Notes under the pieces: generated by a model
The model's input: only the letters and a program-made list of their open reading frames with translations
Told to the model about the DNA's origin: nothing
The model's database searches: none
NCBI RefSeq assembly: GCF_013385635.1
Contig: NZ_JACAPR010000007.1
Location: forward strand, 279,427 to 343,426
Source of the DNA: Pseudomonas gingeri
Lineage (GTDB): Bacteria > Pseudomonadota > Gammaproteobacteria > Pseudomonadales > Pseudomonadaceae
DNA: 64,000 nt
Reading direction: 5' to 3'
Made by a program: the position numbers and the translations under genes
Part shown: positions 27,640 through 36,941 of the stretch, piece after piece
Layout: each line of letters begins with the position of its first letter
How positions within the stretch are numbered: the stretch's first letter is position 1

Positions 27640-28625
27640 TGGACAGTGTCGATCTGAATGTCCTGCGCAGTGTCCTGCAATGGCGCCGCGCCGGGCAGCG
27701 GGTGGTGTTGTACAGCGTGGTCCAGACCTGGGGCAGCGCGCCCCGGCAACCGGGGGCGATGCTGGCCCTGCGCGGCGATGGCGTGGTGATCGGCTCGGTC
27801 TCGGGTGGCTGCATTGAAGACGACCTGATTGCCCGGCTGTACGATGGCCGCCTGCCCGAGGATGGGCCGCCCGTGCAACTGGTGACCTATGGCGTGACCC
27901 GCGAAGAGGCGGCGCGTTTCGGCTTGCCCTGTGGCGGGACCCTGCGCCTGACCGAGGAGCGGATCGACGATTTTGCCTGGGTTGCACAACTGCTGGAGCG
28001 TTGCGAGGCCCATGAGGTCGTTGCTCGCGAACTGGACCTGAGCAGCGGTGCGGTGACCTTGCACGAGGCGGGCAAGCACGACGCCCTGACTTTCGATGAC
28101 CAGGTCTTGCGGGCCATCTACGGCCCCCGCTGGCGCCTGCTGTTGATCGGCGCCGGCCAGTTGTCGCGGTATGTGGCGGAAATGGCCCGGCTGCTGGATT
28201 TCGAGGTACTGATCTGCGATCCGCGGGAGGAGTTCGTCCATGGCTGGGAGGAACGGCACGGGCGCTTTGTGCCGGGCATGCCCGATGAGGCCGTGTTGAA
28301 TATCCAGACCGACGAACGCACGGCCATTGTCGCCCTGACCCATGACCCGCGACTGGACGACATGGCATTGCTCACGGCATTGAATTCCAGGGCCTTCTAC
28401 ATTGGCGCGCTGGGGTCGCGGATCAACAGCCGCAAGCGTCGGGACAATCTCGCGGCGCTGGGGTTGAGCGCGGAGGCCATTGCCCGCCTGCACGGTCCGA
28501 TCGGCTTGCATATCGGCAGTCACACGCCTTCGGAGATTGCCTTGTCGCTGCTGGCTGAGATCGTCGCGATCAAGAACGGCGTGGAGTTGCGGCAGAAGAA
28601 GCCGGAGCTTGCGATCAATGGCTGA
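27639..28625 (+). CDS. XdhC/CoxI family molybdenum-cofactor maturation protein
   Basis: A 328-residue XdhC-like chaperone that sulfurates and inserts molybdenum cofactor into hydroxylases. It has the N-terminal XdhC domain (GSAPRQPGAMLAL; SGGCIEDDL; LPCGG) and a C-terminal Rossmann-like domain (LLLIGAGQLSRYVAEMAR; FYIGALGSR). Start overlaps the iorB stop by one base. Its position indicates it serves IorB. Confidence 0.9.
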   Translation: MDSVDLNVLRSVLQWRRAGQRVVLYSVVQTWGSAPRQPGAMLALRGDGVVIGSVSGGCIEDDLIARLYDGRLPEDGPPVQLVTYGVTREEAARFGLPCGGTLRLTEERIDDFAWVAQLLERCEAHEVVARELDLSSGAVTLHEAGKHDALTFDDQVLRAIYGPRWRLLLIGAGQLSRYVAEMARLLDFEVLICDPREEFVHGWEERHGRFVPGMPDEAVLNIQTDERTAIVALTHDPRLDDMALLTALNSRAFYIGALGSRINSRKRRDNLAALGLSAEAIARLHGPIGLHIGSHTPSEIALSLLAEIVAIKNGVELRQKKPELAING

Positions 28626-29226
28626 TCCGGTCGCGGCGATTATCCTGGCAGCGGGGCAGGGCAGCCGCTTTCGGCAGGTCGCGGGGGCTGACCAGGATAA
28701 GTTGCTGGCGCCTTGCCGTGGCCGTGACGGGGTGATTCGTCCGGTGCTGGAGCAGGTGCTGTGCAGCTTGCCTCACGGTCTTGGCGAACGGATTGTGGTC
28801 ACCACGCCGGATCGTGCCGAGGTGATTCGTCTGGCGCGCGTGCATGACTGTCGGGTGCTGCTGCTGGATTCCGCCGGCATGGGTGACAGCATCGCCGCCG
28901 CAGTTGCCGCAACCGCTGGTGCCGGGGGCTGGCTGGTGGTGCTGGGCGATATGCCGTTTATCCTGCCGCAGACTTTTGCACGAGTGCTGGAGGGCATGGC
29001 CGGCGATCTGATCCGCGTGCCGGTGCTTGCCGGTGAATATGGTCATCCGGTGGGTTTCGGTGCCGGTTTCGGGACTGCGTTGCGGGGTTTGTCCGGGGAC
29101 CGTGGGGCCAAGCCCCTGTTCGCGACGGCCAGGGTTCATCCGGTAGTGGTCGAGGACCCCGGGATCACCTGGGATGTCGATCTTCCTTCGGCCCTGGAAT
29201 TTCCCTTCTCTACCCCAGATATCTGA
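28618..29226 (+). CDS. MobA/MocA-like molybdenum cofactor nucleotidyltransferase
   Basis: A 202-residue NTP transferase. The N-terminal nucleotide motif is AAIILAAGQGSRFRQV, with later GDMPFILP and GHPVGFG. In this context (directly after iorAB and xdhC, overlapping by eight bases) it most likely makes molybdopterin cytosine dinucleotide, the cofactor form used by IorB-type enzymes, as MocA does. This is inference; the CTP or GTP preference is not proven by sequence alone. Confidence 0.85.
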   Translation: MADPVAAIILAAGQGSRFRQVAGADQDKLLAPCRGRDGVIRPVLEQVLCSLPHGLGERIVVTTPDRAEVIRLARVHDCRVLLLDSAGMGDSIAAAVAATAGAGGWLVVLGDMPFILPQTFARVLEGMAGDLIRVPVLAGEYGHPVGFGAGFGTALRGLSGDRGAKPLFATARVHPVVVEDPGITWDVDLPSALEFPFSTPDI

Positions 29227-29251
29227 CCAGAACCGGATAGCCAGATAGCTG

Positions 29252-29366
29252 GATCGCTCCTACGCTCCTACGCTCCGCGTGGTAACGCCTCCCTGGACGC
29301 TTCGCGTCCGCCTTTGTGACGCGGAGCGTCACGGGCTGCATTCCCACGCAGAGCGTGGGAGCGATC
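29252..29366. repeat. Large palindromic repeat, GATCGTTCCCACGC family
   Basis: GGATCGCTCCTACGCTCC at the left matches GAGCGTGGGAGCGATC at the right in reverse complement. Inner palindromes GGACGCTTCGCGTCC and GTGACGCGGAGCGTCAC give a cloverleaf-like fold. Lies between the mobA-like gene and the convergent rne. Confidence 0.85.
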
Positions 29367-29387
29367 TGAGTCTGATGTGACCGCCAT

Positions 29388-29427
29388 AAAAAAACCCCGC
29401 CTGCATCGCTGCAGGCGGGGCTTTTCA
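29388..29427. terminator. Bidirectional terminator between mobA-like gene and rne
   Basis: CCCCGCCTGCA pairs with TGCAGGCGGGG around a TCGC loop. An A run on one side and TTTTC on the other let it work in both directions for the two convergent genes. Confidence 0.93.
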
Positions 29428-29440
29428 GTTACCGCTGGAG

Positions 29441-32400
29441 TCAGGCGAGGGGTTTAGGCTCGTGGGCTTCTTCCAGGGCTTTTGGCGTGTGCTCGATCAC
29501 TTCGTCGACGGATTGCAGGTTCTCGTCGATGGTCGGCGCAGCCGGCTCGCTTTCAGTGTGTACAACAGGCACCGGAGCGGCTTCTTGTACCACTTCAGCA
29601 ACCACTACCGCTTCCACGGCAGGTGTGGCGGCTGCGCCAGCCAGTTCGGCAGCCTTGCGGGCCTCTTCTTCACGCTTGCGGCGACGCACTTCACGTGGGT
29701 CGTTCGGCGCGCGGCCGTTGCTGGACACGACCACTGCCGGAGCTTCTTCAACCACTGGCGCGGCGACTTCGGCAACGACTGGGGCCTCGACCGGAGCCGG
29801 CTCTGGTTGCGCAGCCACGACAGGCTCCGCGGCAACCGGTTCGGCAATCACAGGCTCGGCGACTGGCGCCGGTGCCGCTTCGACGACGGCCGGTTCAGCG
29901 GACCATTCGAAGGTCGCCTGGACTTCCTGGGCGGGCTCCGGTGCTTTCTCGACGGCTGCTTCAACGACCGGGGTTTCAACTACTGCTGCTTCAACCACGG
30001 GGGCTTCGACAGCCGCCGTTTCGATAACAGGGGCTTCGACCGCAGGCTCTGGCGCCACGAACACTGGCAGTTCGGCAGCAACAGCGGGTTCAGCCGCTGC
30101 TTCGATCACCGGTGCGGCTTCAACTACCGGAGCAACTTCCACTTCCGGTGCGGCAACCGCATCTACCGGAGTCGTCGCTTCCACCACAGGCGCTTCGACG
30201 GCCGGGGTTTGCTCGACAGCGGCGGTGGCGCGTTCAGCCTGCTGCTGCGCTTGGGCTTCAGCCGGGGCGCTGATCACGCTGCTGGCGACAGCGGCGGTCA
30301 CGGCCAGGCCTGCAGCCAGGTCATCAGTGCTGGCTTCGCCCTGATTACCTTCGCCGCCTTCTTCGGAGCCTTCGATCACATTGCCGTTGGCATCGCGCTG
30401 CCGCTCGCGACGGTTGCTGCGACGACGCTGGCCGCGGGAGCGACGACGTGGACGATCGCCACCTTCGGCGTTGTCCTGGCCGTCGTCCTGCAGTTGCTCT
30501 TCGCCCTGCAACACTTCCTCTTCTTCACCCGCTTCAGCGGCCTGTTCGGCGCGTGGCTGGCGTTCTTCACGCGGAGCACGTGGCTGACGCTCTTCACGCG
30601 GGGCGCGGGCCGGACGTTCTTCAGCGACAACAGCAGCAGCGGCGCCGGCGACAGCGCCGACTGCCGGGGTGGCATCCAGCGGTTCACGCAGTTCACGTAC
30701 ACGCTCTTCACGCTCGCCGCGTGGCTTGCGATCTTCACGTGGGGCACGCGGTGCACGTTCTTCGCGTGGAGCGCGCGGTGTACGTTCCTCGCGGGCTACG
30801 GCCGGAGCTTCGTCACGGGCTTCACGCGGGGCTCGTTCTTCACGGGCTTCGCGAGGTACACGTTCTTCACGCGGCGCACGCTCTTCGCGAGGTTCGCGCG
30901 GTGCGCGTTCTTCACGTGGCGCACGCTCTTCGCGCGGCTTGCGTTCTTCATCGCGGCGACCGTTGCGGTTGCGGCTCTGCTGACGACCGTTGCGACGCTC
31001 TTCGTTACGGGCAGGACGCTCGGCGGCCGGTTTCTCGACCACGACCGGCGCGGCCGGCTCTTCCTTGGTGGCGAACAGGCTGACCAGGGACTTCACCAGG
31101 CCCTTGAACAGGCTTGGCTCGGCAACCGGAGCCGGGGCGGCAACCACCGGGGCGACCACTTCGGTCGGCACGGGCGCATTGGCGCGGGCCGGAGCGGTCT
31201 TGACCGCGGCTTCCTGGCGAACCAGGGTGCGGGTTGCGGCGGCCGGCTGGACTTCTTCCACTTCGGCAGCGGCAGCGGCGATTTCGTAGCTGGACTGGTT
31301 GGTGTGGGCTTCCGGGCTGTCATCGCGCAGGCGTTGCACTTCGAAGTGCGGCGTCTCGAGGTGATCGTTCGGCAGGATCACGATGCGGGCACGGGTGCGC
31401 AGTTCGATCTTGGTGATCGAGTTGCGTTTTTCGTTGAGCAGGAACGCAGCGACCGGGATCGGCACCTGGGCGCGGACTTCGGCGGTGCGGTCCTTCAGGG
31501 CTTCTTCTTCGATCAGGCGCAGGATCGCCAGGGACAGCGACTCGACATCACGGATGATGCCGGTGCCGTTGCAGCGTGGGCAGACGATGCCGCTGCTTTC
31601 GCCCAGGGACGGACGCAGGCGCTGACGGGACATTTCCAGCAGGCCGAAGCGCGAGATGCGGCCGACTTGTACGCGGGCGCGGTCGGCTTCCAGGCATTCG
31701 CGGACTTTTTCTTCCACGGCGCGCTGATTCTTGGCCGGGGTCATGTCGATGAAGTCGATCACGATCAGGCCGCCGATGTCGCGCAGGCGCAACTGGCGGG
31801 CGATTTCTTCAGCGGCTTCGAGGTTGGTCTGCAGCGCGGTTTCTTCGATGTCGCTGCCTTTGGTGGCGCGCGCCGAGTTGATGTCGATGGACACCAGGGC
31901 TTCGGTCGGATCGATCACGATGGAACCGCCGGAAGGCAGTTCGACGACGCGCTGGAAGGCGGTCTCGATCTGGCTTTCGATCTGGAAGCGGTTGAACAGC
32001 GGGACGCTGTCTTCGTACAGCTTGATCTTGCTGGCGTACTGCGGCATCACCTGGCGGATGAAGGTCAGGGCTTCGTCCTGGGCTTCGACGCTGTCGATCA
32101 GCACTTCGCCGATGTCCTGGCGCAGGTAGTCGCGGATGGCGCGGATGATCACGTTGCTTTCCTGGTAGATCAGGAAAGGCGCGGAACGATCCAGGGACGC
32201 TTCCTTGATCGCGGTCCAGAGTTGCAGCAGGTAGTCGAGGTCCCACTGCATTTCTTCGCTGCTGCGGCCCAGGCCGGCAGTACGCACGATCAGGCCCATG
32301 TCGGCAGGTGCCACCAGGCCGTTCAGCGCTTCACGCAGTTCGTTGCGCTCTTCGCCTTCGATGCGGCGGGAAATGCCGCCGGCACGCGGGTTGTTCGGCA

Positions 32401-32782
32401 TCAGGACGAGGTAACGACCGGCCAGGCTGATGAAGGTGGTCAGGGCGGCGCCCTTGTTGCCACGTTCTTCTTTTTCGACCTGGACGATGACTTCCTGGCC
32501 TTCGCTCAGGACGTCCTTGATGTTGACGCGGCCTTCGGGGGACTTCTTGAAGTATTCGCGGGAGATTTCTTTCAGCGGCAGGAAGCCATGGCGCTCAGAG
32601 CCGAAATCGACAAAGGCAGCCTCGAGGCTTGGTTCGATGCGAGTAATCCGGCCTTTATAGATGTTGGCCTTCTTCTGCTCGCGTGCACCGGACTCAATGT
32701 CCAGGTCGTAGAGGCGCTGGCCATCTACCAGTGCAACACGCAACTCTTCGGGTTGAGTTGCGTTAATCAGCATTCTTTTCAT
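29441..32782 (-). CDS. rne: Ribonuclease E
   Basis: A 1113-residue endoribonuclease, scaffold of the RNA degradosome. The catalytic half has an S1 domain (about 35-125), the DNase I-like site with Asp300 in [12 protein letters not shown] and Asp343 in VIDFIDM (offset by three from E. coli D303/D346), and the zinc-link CPRCNG. The C-terminal half is disordered: an Arg/Glu/Pro repeat region (REERAPRE units) that would bind RNA, then a long Val/Glu/Ala/Pro-rich stretch, and [12 protein letters not shown] near the end. ATG at 32782 is chosen; another Met follows three codons later. Divergent from rluC with a very long leader. Confidence 0.96.
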   Translation of the reverse strand: MKRMLINATQPEELRVALVDGQRLYDLDIESGAREQKKANIYKGRITRIEPSLEAAFVDFGSERHGFLPLKEISREYFKKSPEGRVNIKDVLSEGQEVIVQVEKEERGNKGAALTTFISLAGRYLVLMPNNPRAGGISRRIEGEERNELREALNGLVAPADMGLIVRTAGLGRSSEEMQWDLDYLLQLWTAIKEASLDRSAPFLIYQESNVIIRAIRDYLRQDIGEVLIDSVEAQDEALTFIRQVMPQYASKIKLYEDSVPLFNRFQIESQIETAFQRVVELPSGGSIVIDPTEALVSIDINSARATKGSDIEETALQTNLEAAEEIARQLRLRDIGGLIVIDFIDMTPAKNQRAVEEKVRECLEADRARVQVGRISRFGLLEMSRQRLRPSLGESSGIVCPRCNGTGIIRDVESLSLAILRLIEEEALKDRTAEVRAQVPIPVAAFLLNEKRNSITKIELRTRARIVILPNDHLETPHFEVQRLRDDSPEAHTNQSSYEIAAAAAEVEEVQPAAATRTLVRQEAAVKTAPARANAPVPTEVVAPVVAAPAPVAEPSLFKGLVKSLVSLFATKEEPAAPVVVEKPAAERPARNEERRNGRQQSRNRNGRRDEERKPREERAPREERAPREPREERAPREERVPREAREERAPREARDEAPAVAREERTPRAPREERAPRAPREDRKPRGEREERVRELREPLDATPAVGAVAGAAAAVVAEERPARAPREERQPRAPREERQPRAEQAAEAGEEEEVLQGEEQLQDDGQDNAEGGDRPRRRSRGQRRRSNRRERQRDANGNVIEGSEEGGEGNQGEASTDDLAAGLAVTAAVASSVISAPAEAQAQQQAERATAAVEQTPAVEAPVVEATTPVDAVAAPEVEVAPVVEAAPVIEAAAEPAVAAELPVFVAPEPAVEAPVIETAAVEAPVVEAAVVETPVVEAAVEKAPEPAQEVQATFEWSAEPAVVEAAPAPVAEPVIAEPVAAEPVVAAQPEPAPVEAPVVAEVAAPVVEEAPAVVVSSNGRAPNDPREVRRRKREEEARKAAELAGAAATPAVEAVVVAEVVQEAAPVPVVHTESEPAAPTIDENLQSVDEVIEHTPKALEEAHEPKPLA

Positions 32783-33492
32783 GTAGTACCGTCGGTTTCC
32801 GGGCTGCCGGAAACGGCGTTCGGCACACACGACTTCTCACGGTCGGTGTCAGGTGCGTCAGGAGTGGTTGGCCACTCCAGTGTCTAGCGAGATTTCGACC
32901 TTCAGGCGAAGTCGCGACTGACGCTTCCTGCTTGCTGTGGTGGCATAAGCACCGCTTAAGCAAAACTGAGTCAGGAGGAGGAATCAACCGCGGGTGTGGA
33001 CGATATGAAGCGTCTTGAACAAGCCTAATGCTACACAGTCCGACGGTTGTGCATCTCCACCCTACACGTATCCCTGATAATTCGGGTGCTGCCGCGCGCA
33101 GAATCCGCAGCGGGTTGGCATTTACCGTGAACGCCGAAAGGGGAGTTCACGCATCATGGCTAATCAGGCGTTGTTTCCGGCACTCTCGCTCGGGCTTGTC
33201 CTGCGACTGACTGCACTTTGTGAACTGGCCGTGAATATCGGCTCGGGATGACGAGTGGTTACTCAGTTTCCCGGCTCGCTTCAGGCCTCATGTCACCTGC
33301 GCTCGTTACAATCACGAACCTGCCATGTGTAGCGAAAGCCCCGTAGGACGGCCTCGCGTCCTGATGAATTGCGTTGGTCAGGGTCGGCTGTTTGCCGTTG
33401 TTCCTCTGCCCGGCCGCTTTTGGCGGCGTTCGCGACTATAGCAGCAATGATTAAGTGCTTCAATTCCATAAAAAATTGTTATCATTCCCAGC
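32783..33492. other. Long rne-rluC intergenic region holding the rne leader
   Basis: 710 bases with no credible gene. Reading toward rne, a promoter at 33435-33463 would give a leader of about 645 nt. Stable hairpins in it include GGAGTGG/CCACTCC at 32861-32878 and CCGGAAAC/GTTTCCGG at about 32797-32816, only about 15 bases before the ATG. Such a leader would suit RNase E autoregulation, as in enteric bacteria, although the sequence is not like the enteric one. Confidence 0.7.
33435..33463 (-). promoter_or_regulatory. Predicted sigma-70 promoter of rne
   Basis: On the minus strand TTGAAG (-35) and TATAGT (-10) are separated by exactly 17 bases. Transcription would start near 33428, about 645 bases before the rne ATG. 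Confidence 0.75.
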
Positions 33493-34449
33493 ATGACGAC
33501 GACTACCCCCCCGACCCCAGGCGTCCAACTGCTTGAGGTCTTGCCGGAATATGCCGGCCAACGCATCGACAACTTTCTTCTTGCCCGGCTCAAAGGCGTG
33601 CCCAAGACCTTGATCTACCGCATCTTGCGTAAAGGCGAAGTGCGAGTGAACAAGGGGCGGATCAAGCCCGAGTACAAGCTGCAGGCCGGAGATGTCGTTC
33701 GAGTGCCTCCCGTGCGCGTTCCCGAGCGCGACGAGCCCGTGCCGCTGGCCCAGGGCCTGTTGCAGCGCCTGGAAGCCTCGATCGTGTTCGAAGACAAGGC
33801 GCTGATCGTGATCAACAAGCCGGCCGGTATTGCCGTGCATGGCGGCAGCGGCCTGAATTTCGGCGTGATCGAGGCATTTCGCCAGCTGCGCCCGGACGCC
33901 AAGGAACTGGAACTGGTGCACCGACTGGACCGTGACACTTCCGGCCTGCTGATGATCGCCAAGAAGCGCAGCATGTTGCGCCATTTGCACGAGCAGTTGC
34001 GCGGCGATGGCGTGGACAAGCGTTATATGGCCCTGGTCCGCGGACGCTGGGATACCGCCCTGAAGCAGGTGCGGGCGCCGTTGCTCAAGAGCAACCTGCG
34101 TTCCGGCGAGCGCATGGTCGAGGTCAATGAAGAAGGCAAGGAGGCGCTGACCGTATTCAAGGTACTGCGTCGCTTCGGTGACTTCGCCACCATGGTCGAG
34201 GCCAAGCCGGTGACCGGCCGGACCCACCAGATTCGTGTACACACCTTGCACGCCGGCCATTGCATCGCCGGTGACAGCAAGTACGGCGAGGAGGCTTTCA
34301 CCAAGGAGATTCGCGACCTGGGTGGCAAGCGCCTGTTCCTGCACGCCTACATGCTGACCGTGCCGTTGCCCGATGGCGGCGAGCTGAAGTTGCAGGCGCC
34401 GGTGGATGAAATGTGGGCCAAGACGGTGGAGCGGTTGAGTGCGGTCTGA
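33493..34449 (+). CDS. rluC: 23S rRNA pseudouridine synthase RluC
   Basis: A 318-residue RluA-family synthase that makes pseudouridines 955, 2504 and 2580 in 23S rRNA (E. coli numbering). An N-terminal S4 RNA-binding domain ([20 protein letters not shown]) precedes the catalytic domain, with Asp146 in [11 protein letters not shown]. The ATG at 33493 has no clear Shine-Dalgarno. Divergence from rne matches E. coli and P. aeruginosa. Confidence 0.95.
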   Translation: MTTTTPPTPGVQLLEVLPEYAGQRIDNFLLARLKGVPKTLIYRILRKGEVRVNKGRIKPEYKLQAGDVVRVPPVRVPERDEPVPLAQGLLQRLEASIVFEDKALIVINKPAGIAVHGGSGLNFGVIEAFRQLRPDAKELELVHRLDRDTSGLLMIAKKRSMLRHLHEQLRGDGVDKRYMALVRGRWDTALKQVRAPLLKSNLRSGERMVEVNEEGKEALTVFKVLRRFGDFATMVEAKPVTGRTHQIRVHTLHAGHCIAGDSKYGEEAFTKEIRDLGGKRLFLHAYMLTVPLPDGGELKLQAPVDEMWAKTVERLSAV

Positions 34450-35101
34450 TTACAAGCTGCTGATTTTCGATTGGGACGGCACCCTGGCCGATTCCATTGG
34501 TCGGATTGTCCAGGCGATGGGCGAGGCGGCCGAGCGTGCCGGCTGGCCCAAGCGCGATGATCCGGCGGTCAAGGGGATTATCGGCCTGGGCTTGCCGGAA
34601 GCGATCCGTACCCTCTATCCAAGTATTTCCGACGAAGAGCTGGTCATTTTCCGTCAGCACTACGCCGACAGTTATATTGCCCTGGAAGCCGTGCCTTCGC
34701 CGTTGTTCCCGGGCGTGGTGGAGTCCATGGACGCGTTTCGCGCCGCGGGCTACCAGTTGGCCGTGGCGACCGGCAAGGCCCGTCGCGGGCTGGATCGGGT
34801 GCTGAAGGCCCATGGCTGGCTGGATTACTTCGATATCACCCGGGCCGCCGACGAAACCGCGAGCAAGCCGCATCCGTTGATGCTCGAAGAGATTCTTGCC
34901 TACTGTGGCGTGCCGGCGTCCCAGGCGCTGATGGTCGGCGATTCGGCGTTTGACCTGCAGATGGCGCGCAATGCCGGCATGGACAGCGTGGCGGTCGGCT
35001 ACGGCGCCTTGTCGCTGGATGAGTTGCGAGTGTTCGAGCCGCGTTTGGCGATCGATGGTTTTCCTGAATTGCATGCCTGGCTGAATCGCCAGGCCCATTG
35101 A
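34439..35101 (+). CDS. HAD-IA family hydrolase (phosphoglycolate phosphatase-like)
   Basis: A 220-residue HAD phosphatase. Motif I is FDWDGTLAD (nucleophile Asp11, acid Asp13), motif II ATGK, motif III Lys in SKPHP, motif [14 protein letters not shown]. It has the alpha-helical cap of the Gph/PGP-like group. Start is GTG at 34439, overlapping rluC by 11 bases. Substrate not known; a metabolite-repair role is plausible. Confidence 0.88.
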   Translation: MRSDYKLLIFDWDGTLADSIGRIVQAMGEAAERAGWPKRDDPAVKGIIGLGLPEAIRTLYPSISDEELVIFRQHYADSYIALEAVPSPLFPGVVESMDAFRAAGYQLAVATGKARRGLDRVLKAHGWLDYFDITRAADETASKPHPLMLEEILAYCGVPASQALMVGDSAFDLQMARNAGMDSVAVGYGALSLDELRVFEPRLAIDGFPELHAWLNRQAH

Positions 35102-35121
35102 GTCTATTGGGGTGAGCACGC

Positions 35122-36111
35122 ATGGCAGATGAATGGAGTGCACCGCCCAAGGCGAATGCCGAAGGCGGCGACGACAAAAGCTGGAAACTGCTGGAGAAGA
35201 CCCTGCTGGCGGGTGTCCAGGAGCAGCGCCGGGCGCGGCGCTGGGGGATTTTCTTCAAGCTGCTGACCTTCGCCTATCTGCTGGTCGCGCTGTTGATGTT
35301 CTCGCCGCTGATGGACATGGAAAAGAGTGCCGGTCGCGGTGCGCACTACACCGCCCTGATCGAGGTGCGCGGGGTGATCGCGGACAAGGAGTCGGCCAGC
35401 GCCGACAATATCGTCAGCAGTCTGCGCGAGGCGTTCAAGGATCCCAAGGTCAAGGCGGTCATCCTGCGTATCAACAGCCCGGGCGGTAGTCCGGTGCAGT
35501 CGGGTTATGTCTATGACGAGATCCGCCGGCTGCGCGGCCTTCACCCGGATACCAAGCTCTATGCGGTGATTTCCGATCTCGGTGCCTCGGGGGCTTACTA
35601 CATTGCCAGCGCGGCTGACCAGATCTACGCCGACAAGGCCAGTCTGGTCGGCTCCATTGGCGTGACGGCGGCGGGTTACGGTTTTGTCGGCACCATGGAG
35701 AAGCTGGGGGTTGAGCGTCGTGCCTACTCTTCGGGTGAACACAAGGCGTTCCTCGATCCGTTCCAGCCACAAAAGGCGGATGAAACCCGCTTCTGGCAAA
35801 GCGTGCTGGACACCACTCACAACCAGTTCATCGACAGCGTCAAGAAAGGGCGTGGTGATCGTCTCAAGGATAAAGAGCATCCCGAGCTGTTCTCTGGTCT
35901 GGTCTGGTCTGGTGAGCAGGCCTTGCCCCTGGGGCTGATCGATGGCCTGGGCAGTGCCAGTTCCGTGGCCCGTGACGTGATCGGCGAGAAGGAGCTGGTG
36001 GACTTCACGGTCCAGGAGTCGCCTTTCGATCGCTTCTCGAAAAAGCTCGGTGCCAGCGTGGCCGAGCAGTTGGCCATGTGGATGGGCTTCCAGGGGCCGC
36101 CCCTGCGTTGA
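35122..36111 (+). CDS. sppA: Signal peptide peptidase SppA, single-domain S49
   Basis: A 329-residue membrane-anchored S49 protease that degrades cleaved signal peptides. One membrane helix lies at about 44-61 (FFKLLTFAYLLVALLMF). The Ser/Lys dyad is Ser157 in GASGAYYIA and Lys208 in SGEHKAFLDP; the 51-residue spacing matches the short Gram-positive-like SppA rather than the duplicated E. coli enzyme. INSPGGSP is the substrate-groove strand. It lies 20 bases after the HAD gene. Confidence 0.92.
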   Translation: MADEWSAPPKANAEGGDDKSWKLLEKTLLAGVQEQRRARRWGIFFKLLTFAYLLVALLMFSPLMDMEKSAGRGAHYTALIEVRGVIADKESASADNIVSSLREAFKDPKVKAVILRINSPGGSPVQSGYVYDEIRRLRGLHPDTKLYAVISDLGASGAYYIASAADQIYADKASLVGSIGVTAAGYGFVGTMEKLGVERRAYSSGEHKAFLDPFQPQKADETRFWQSVLDTTHNQFIDSVKKGRGDRLKDKEHPELFSGLVWSGEQALPLGLIDGLGSASSVARDVIGEKELVDFTVQESPFDRFSKKLGASVAEQLAMWMGFQGPPLR

Positions 36112-36128
36112 TGATTGCGAGGCCCCTG

Positions 36129-36195
36129 TAAGGAGCCTGGCTTGCCAGCGATGGCGTCCGGATGGGCGCCGCAAGGTTCAAGGCCCTCTTCGCGT
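36129..36195. repeat. Degenerate REP-like unit
   Basis: AAGGAGCCTGGCTTGCCAGCGATGGCG and a trailing GCGCCGCAAGG segment resemble the unit at 61529-61612 but with a decayed right arm. Confidence 0.5.
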
Positions 36196-36203
36196 ACAGG
36201 TTT

Positions 36204-36257
36204 GATCGTTCCCACGCTCTGCGTGGGAATGCCTCCCAGGACGCTCCGCGTCCCGCT
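36204..36257. repeat. Partial GATCGTTCCCACGC-family repeat
   Basis: GATCGTTCCCACGCTCTGCGTGGGAATGCC and GGACGCTCCGCGTCC are the left half of the large palindromic element. The right half is missing and the sequence runs straight into the maf stop codon. Confidence 0.75.
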
Positions 36258-36836
36258 TCAGGGAATCTCGACCCCTTCGGCCAACAGCATATCCACCAGT
36301 CGGATCAACGGCAGGCCCACCAGGCTGGTGGCATCTGGCCCCTCTGTACGTTGAAACAGGCTGACACCCAATCCTTCCGCCTTGAAGCTGCCCGCGCAGT
36401 CATAGGGCTGCTCGGCCCGCAGGTAGCGTTCGATGCGCTCCGGATCGAGCTGGCGCATATGCACGGTGAACGGTACGCAGTCGACCTGGCAGCGGCCGCT
36501 CTGGCTGTTGAGCAGGGCCAGGCCGGTGAGGAAAGTCACACTGGCGCCGCTGGCCGCCAGCAGTTGCTCGCGGGCCTTGTCGAAGGTGTGGGATTTGCCG
36601 ATGATGCGCCCGTCGAGCACGGCGACCTGGTCCGAACCGATGATCAGGTGTCGTGGATGGCTGGCGGACAGGGCGCGGGCCTTTTCTTCGGCCAGGCGCC
36701 TGACCAGGGCCTCGGCGGACTCGCCGGGCTGGTGGCTCTCGTCGATATCGGGCGAGCCGCAGGTAAAAGGCAGGCGCAGGCGATCAAGCAGTTCCCGGCG
36801 ATAAACCGAGCTGGAAGCGAGTAACAACGGCAGCAT
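36258..36836 (-). CDS. yceF: Maf family nucleotide pyrophosphatase (YceF type)
   Basis: A 192-residue Maf protein; the YceF group hydrolyses 7-methyl-GTP. N-terminal LLLASSSVYRRELL is the family signature, with GSDQVAVLDG carrying the catalytic Asp and FKAEGLGVSLF near the end. ATG at 36836 has CAGGAG seven bases upstream. Divergent from yceD, as in E. coli where yceF sits at the same place, supporting the YceF assignment. Confidence 0.92.
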   Translation of the reverse strand: MLPLLLASSSVYRRELLDRLRLPFTCGSPDIDESHQPGESAEALVRRLAEEKARALSASHPRHLIIGSDQVAVLDGRIIGKSHTFDKAREQLLAASGASVTFLTGLALLNSQSGRCQVDCVPFTVHMRQLDPERIERYLRAEQPYDCAGSFKAEGLGVSLFQRTEGPDATSLVGLPLIRLVDMLLAEGVEIP

Positions 36837-36904
36837 GGGCTTCTCCTGAGGGTAGCCGGCGATTCTATCCAGAGGCGAAGCTGACGGACAGGGCTGAATT
36901 TCCT

Positions 36905-36932
36905 TTGACATGGTCAGGGGTATCCCTATAAT
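36905..36932 (+). promoter_or_regulatory. Consensus sigma-70 promoter of the yceD-rpmF-plsX operon
   Basis: TTGACA and TATAAT, both perfect consensus, are separated by 16 bases. The expected start point near 36939 is only about three bases before the yceD ATG at 36942, leaving no room for a Shine-Dalgarno. Confidence 0.92.
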
Positions 36933-36941
36933 GCTGCGCCT

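Noticed and set aside
29462..32887. A 1141-codon open frame on the plus strand opposite rne
   Set aside because: It is the mirror of rne's codon bias and repeats. Its protein is Phe/Arg/Gly-rich without any family likeness, and rne is certain.
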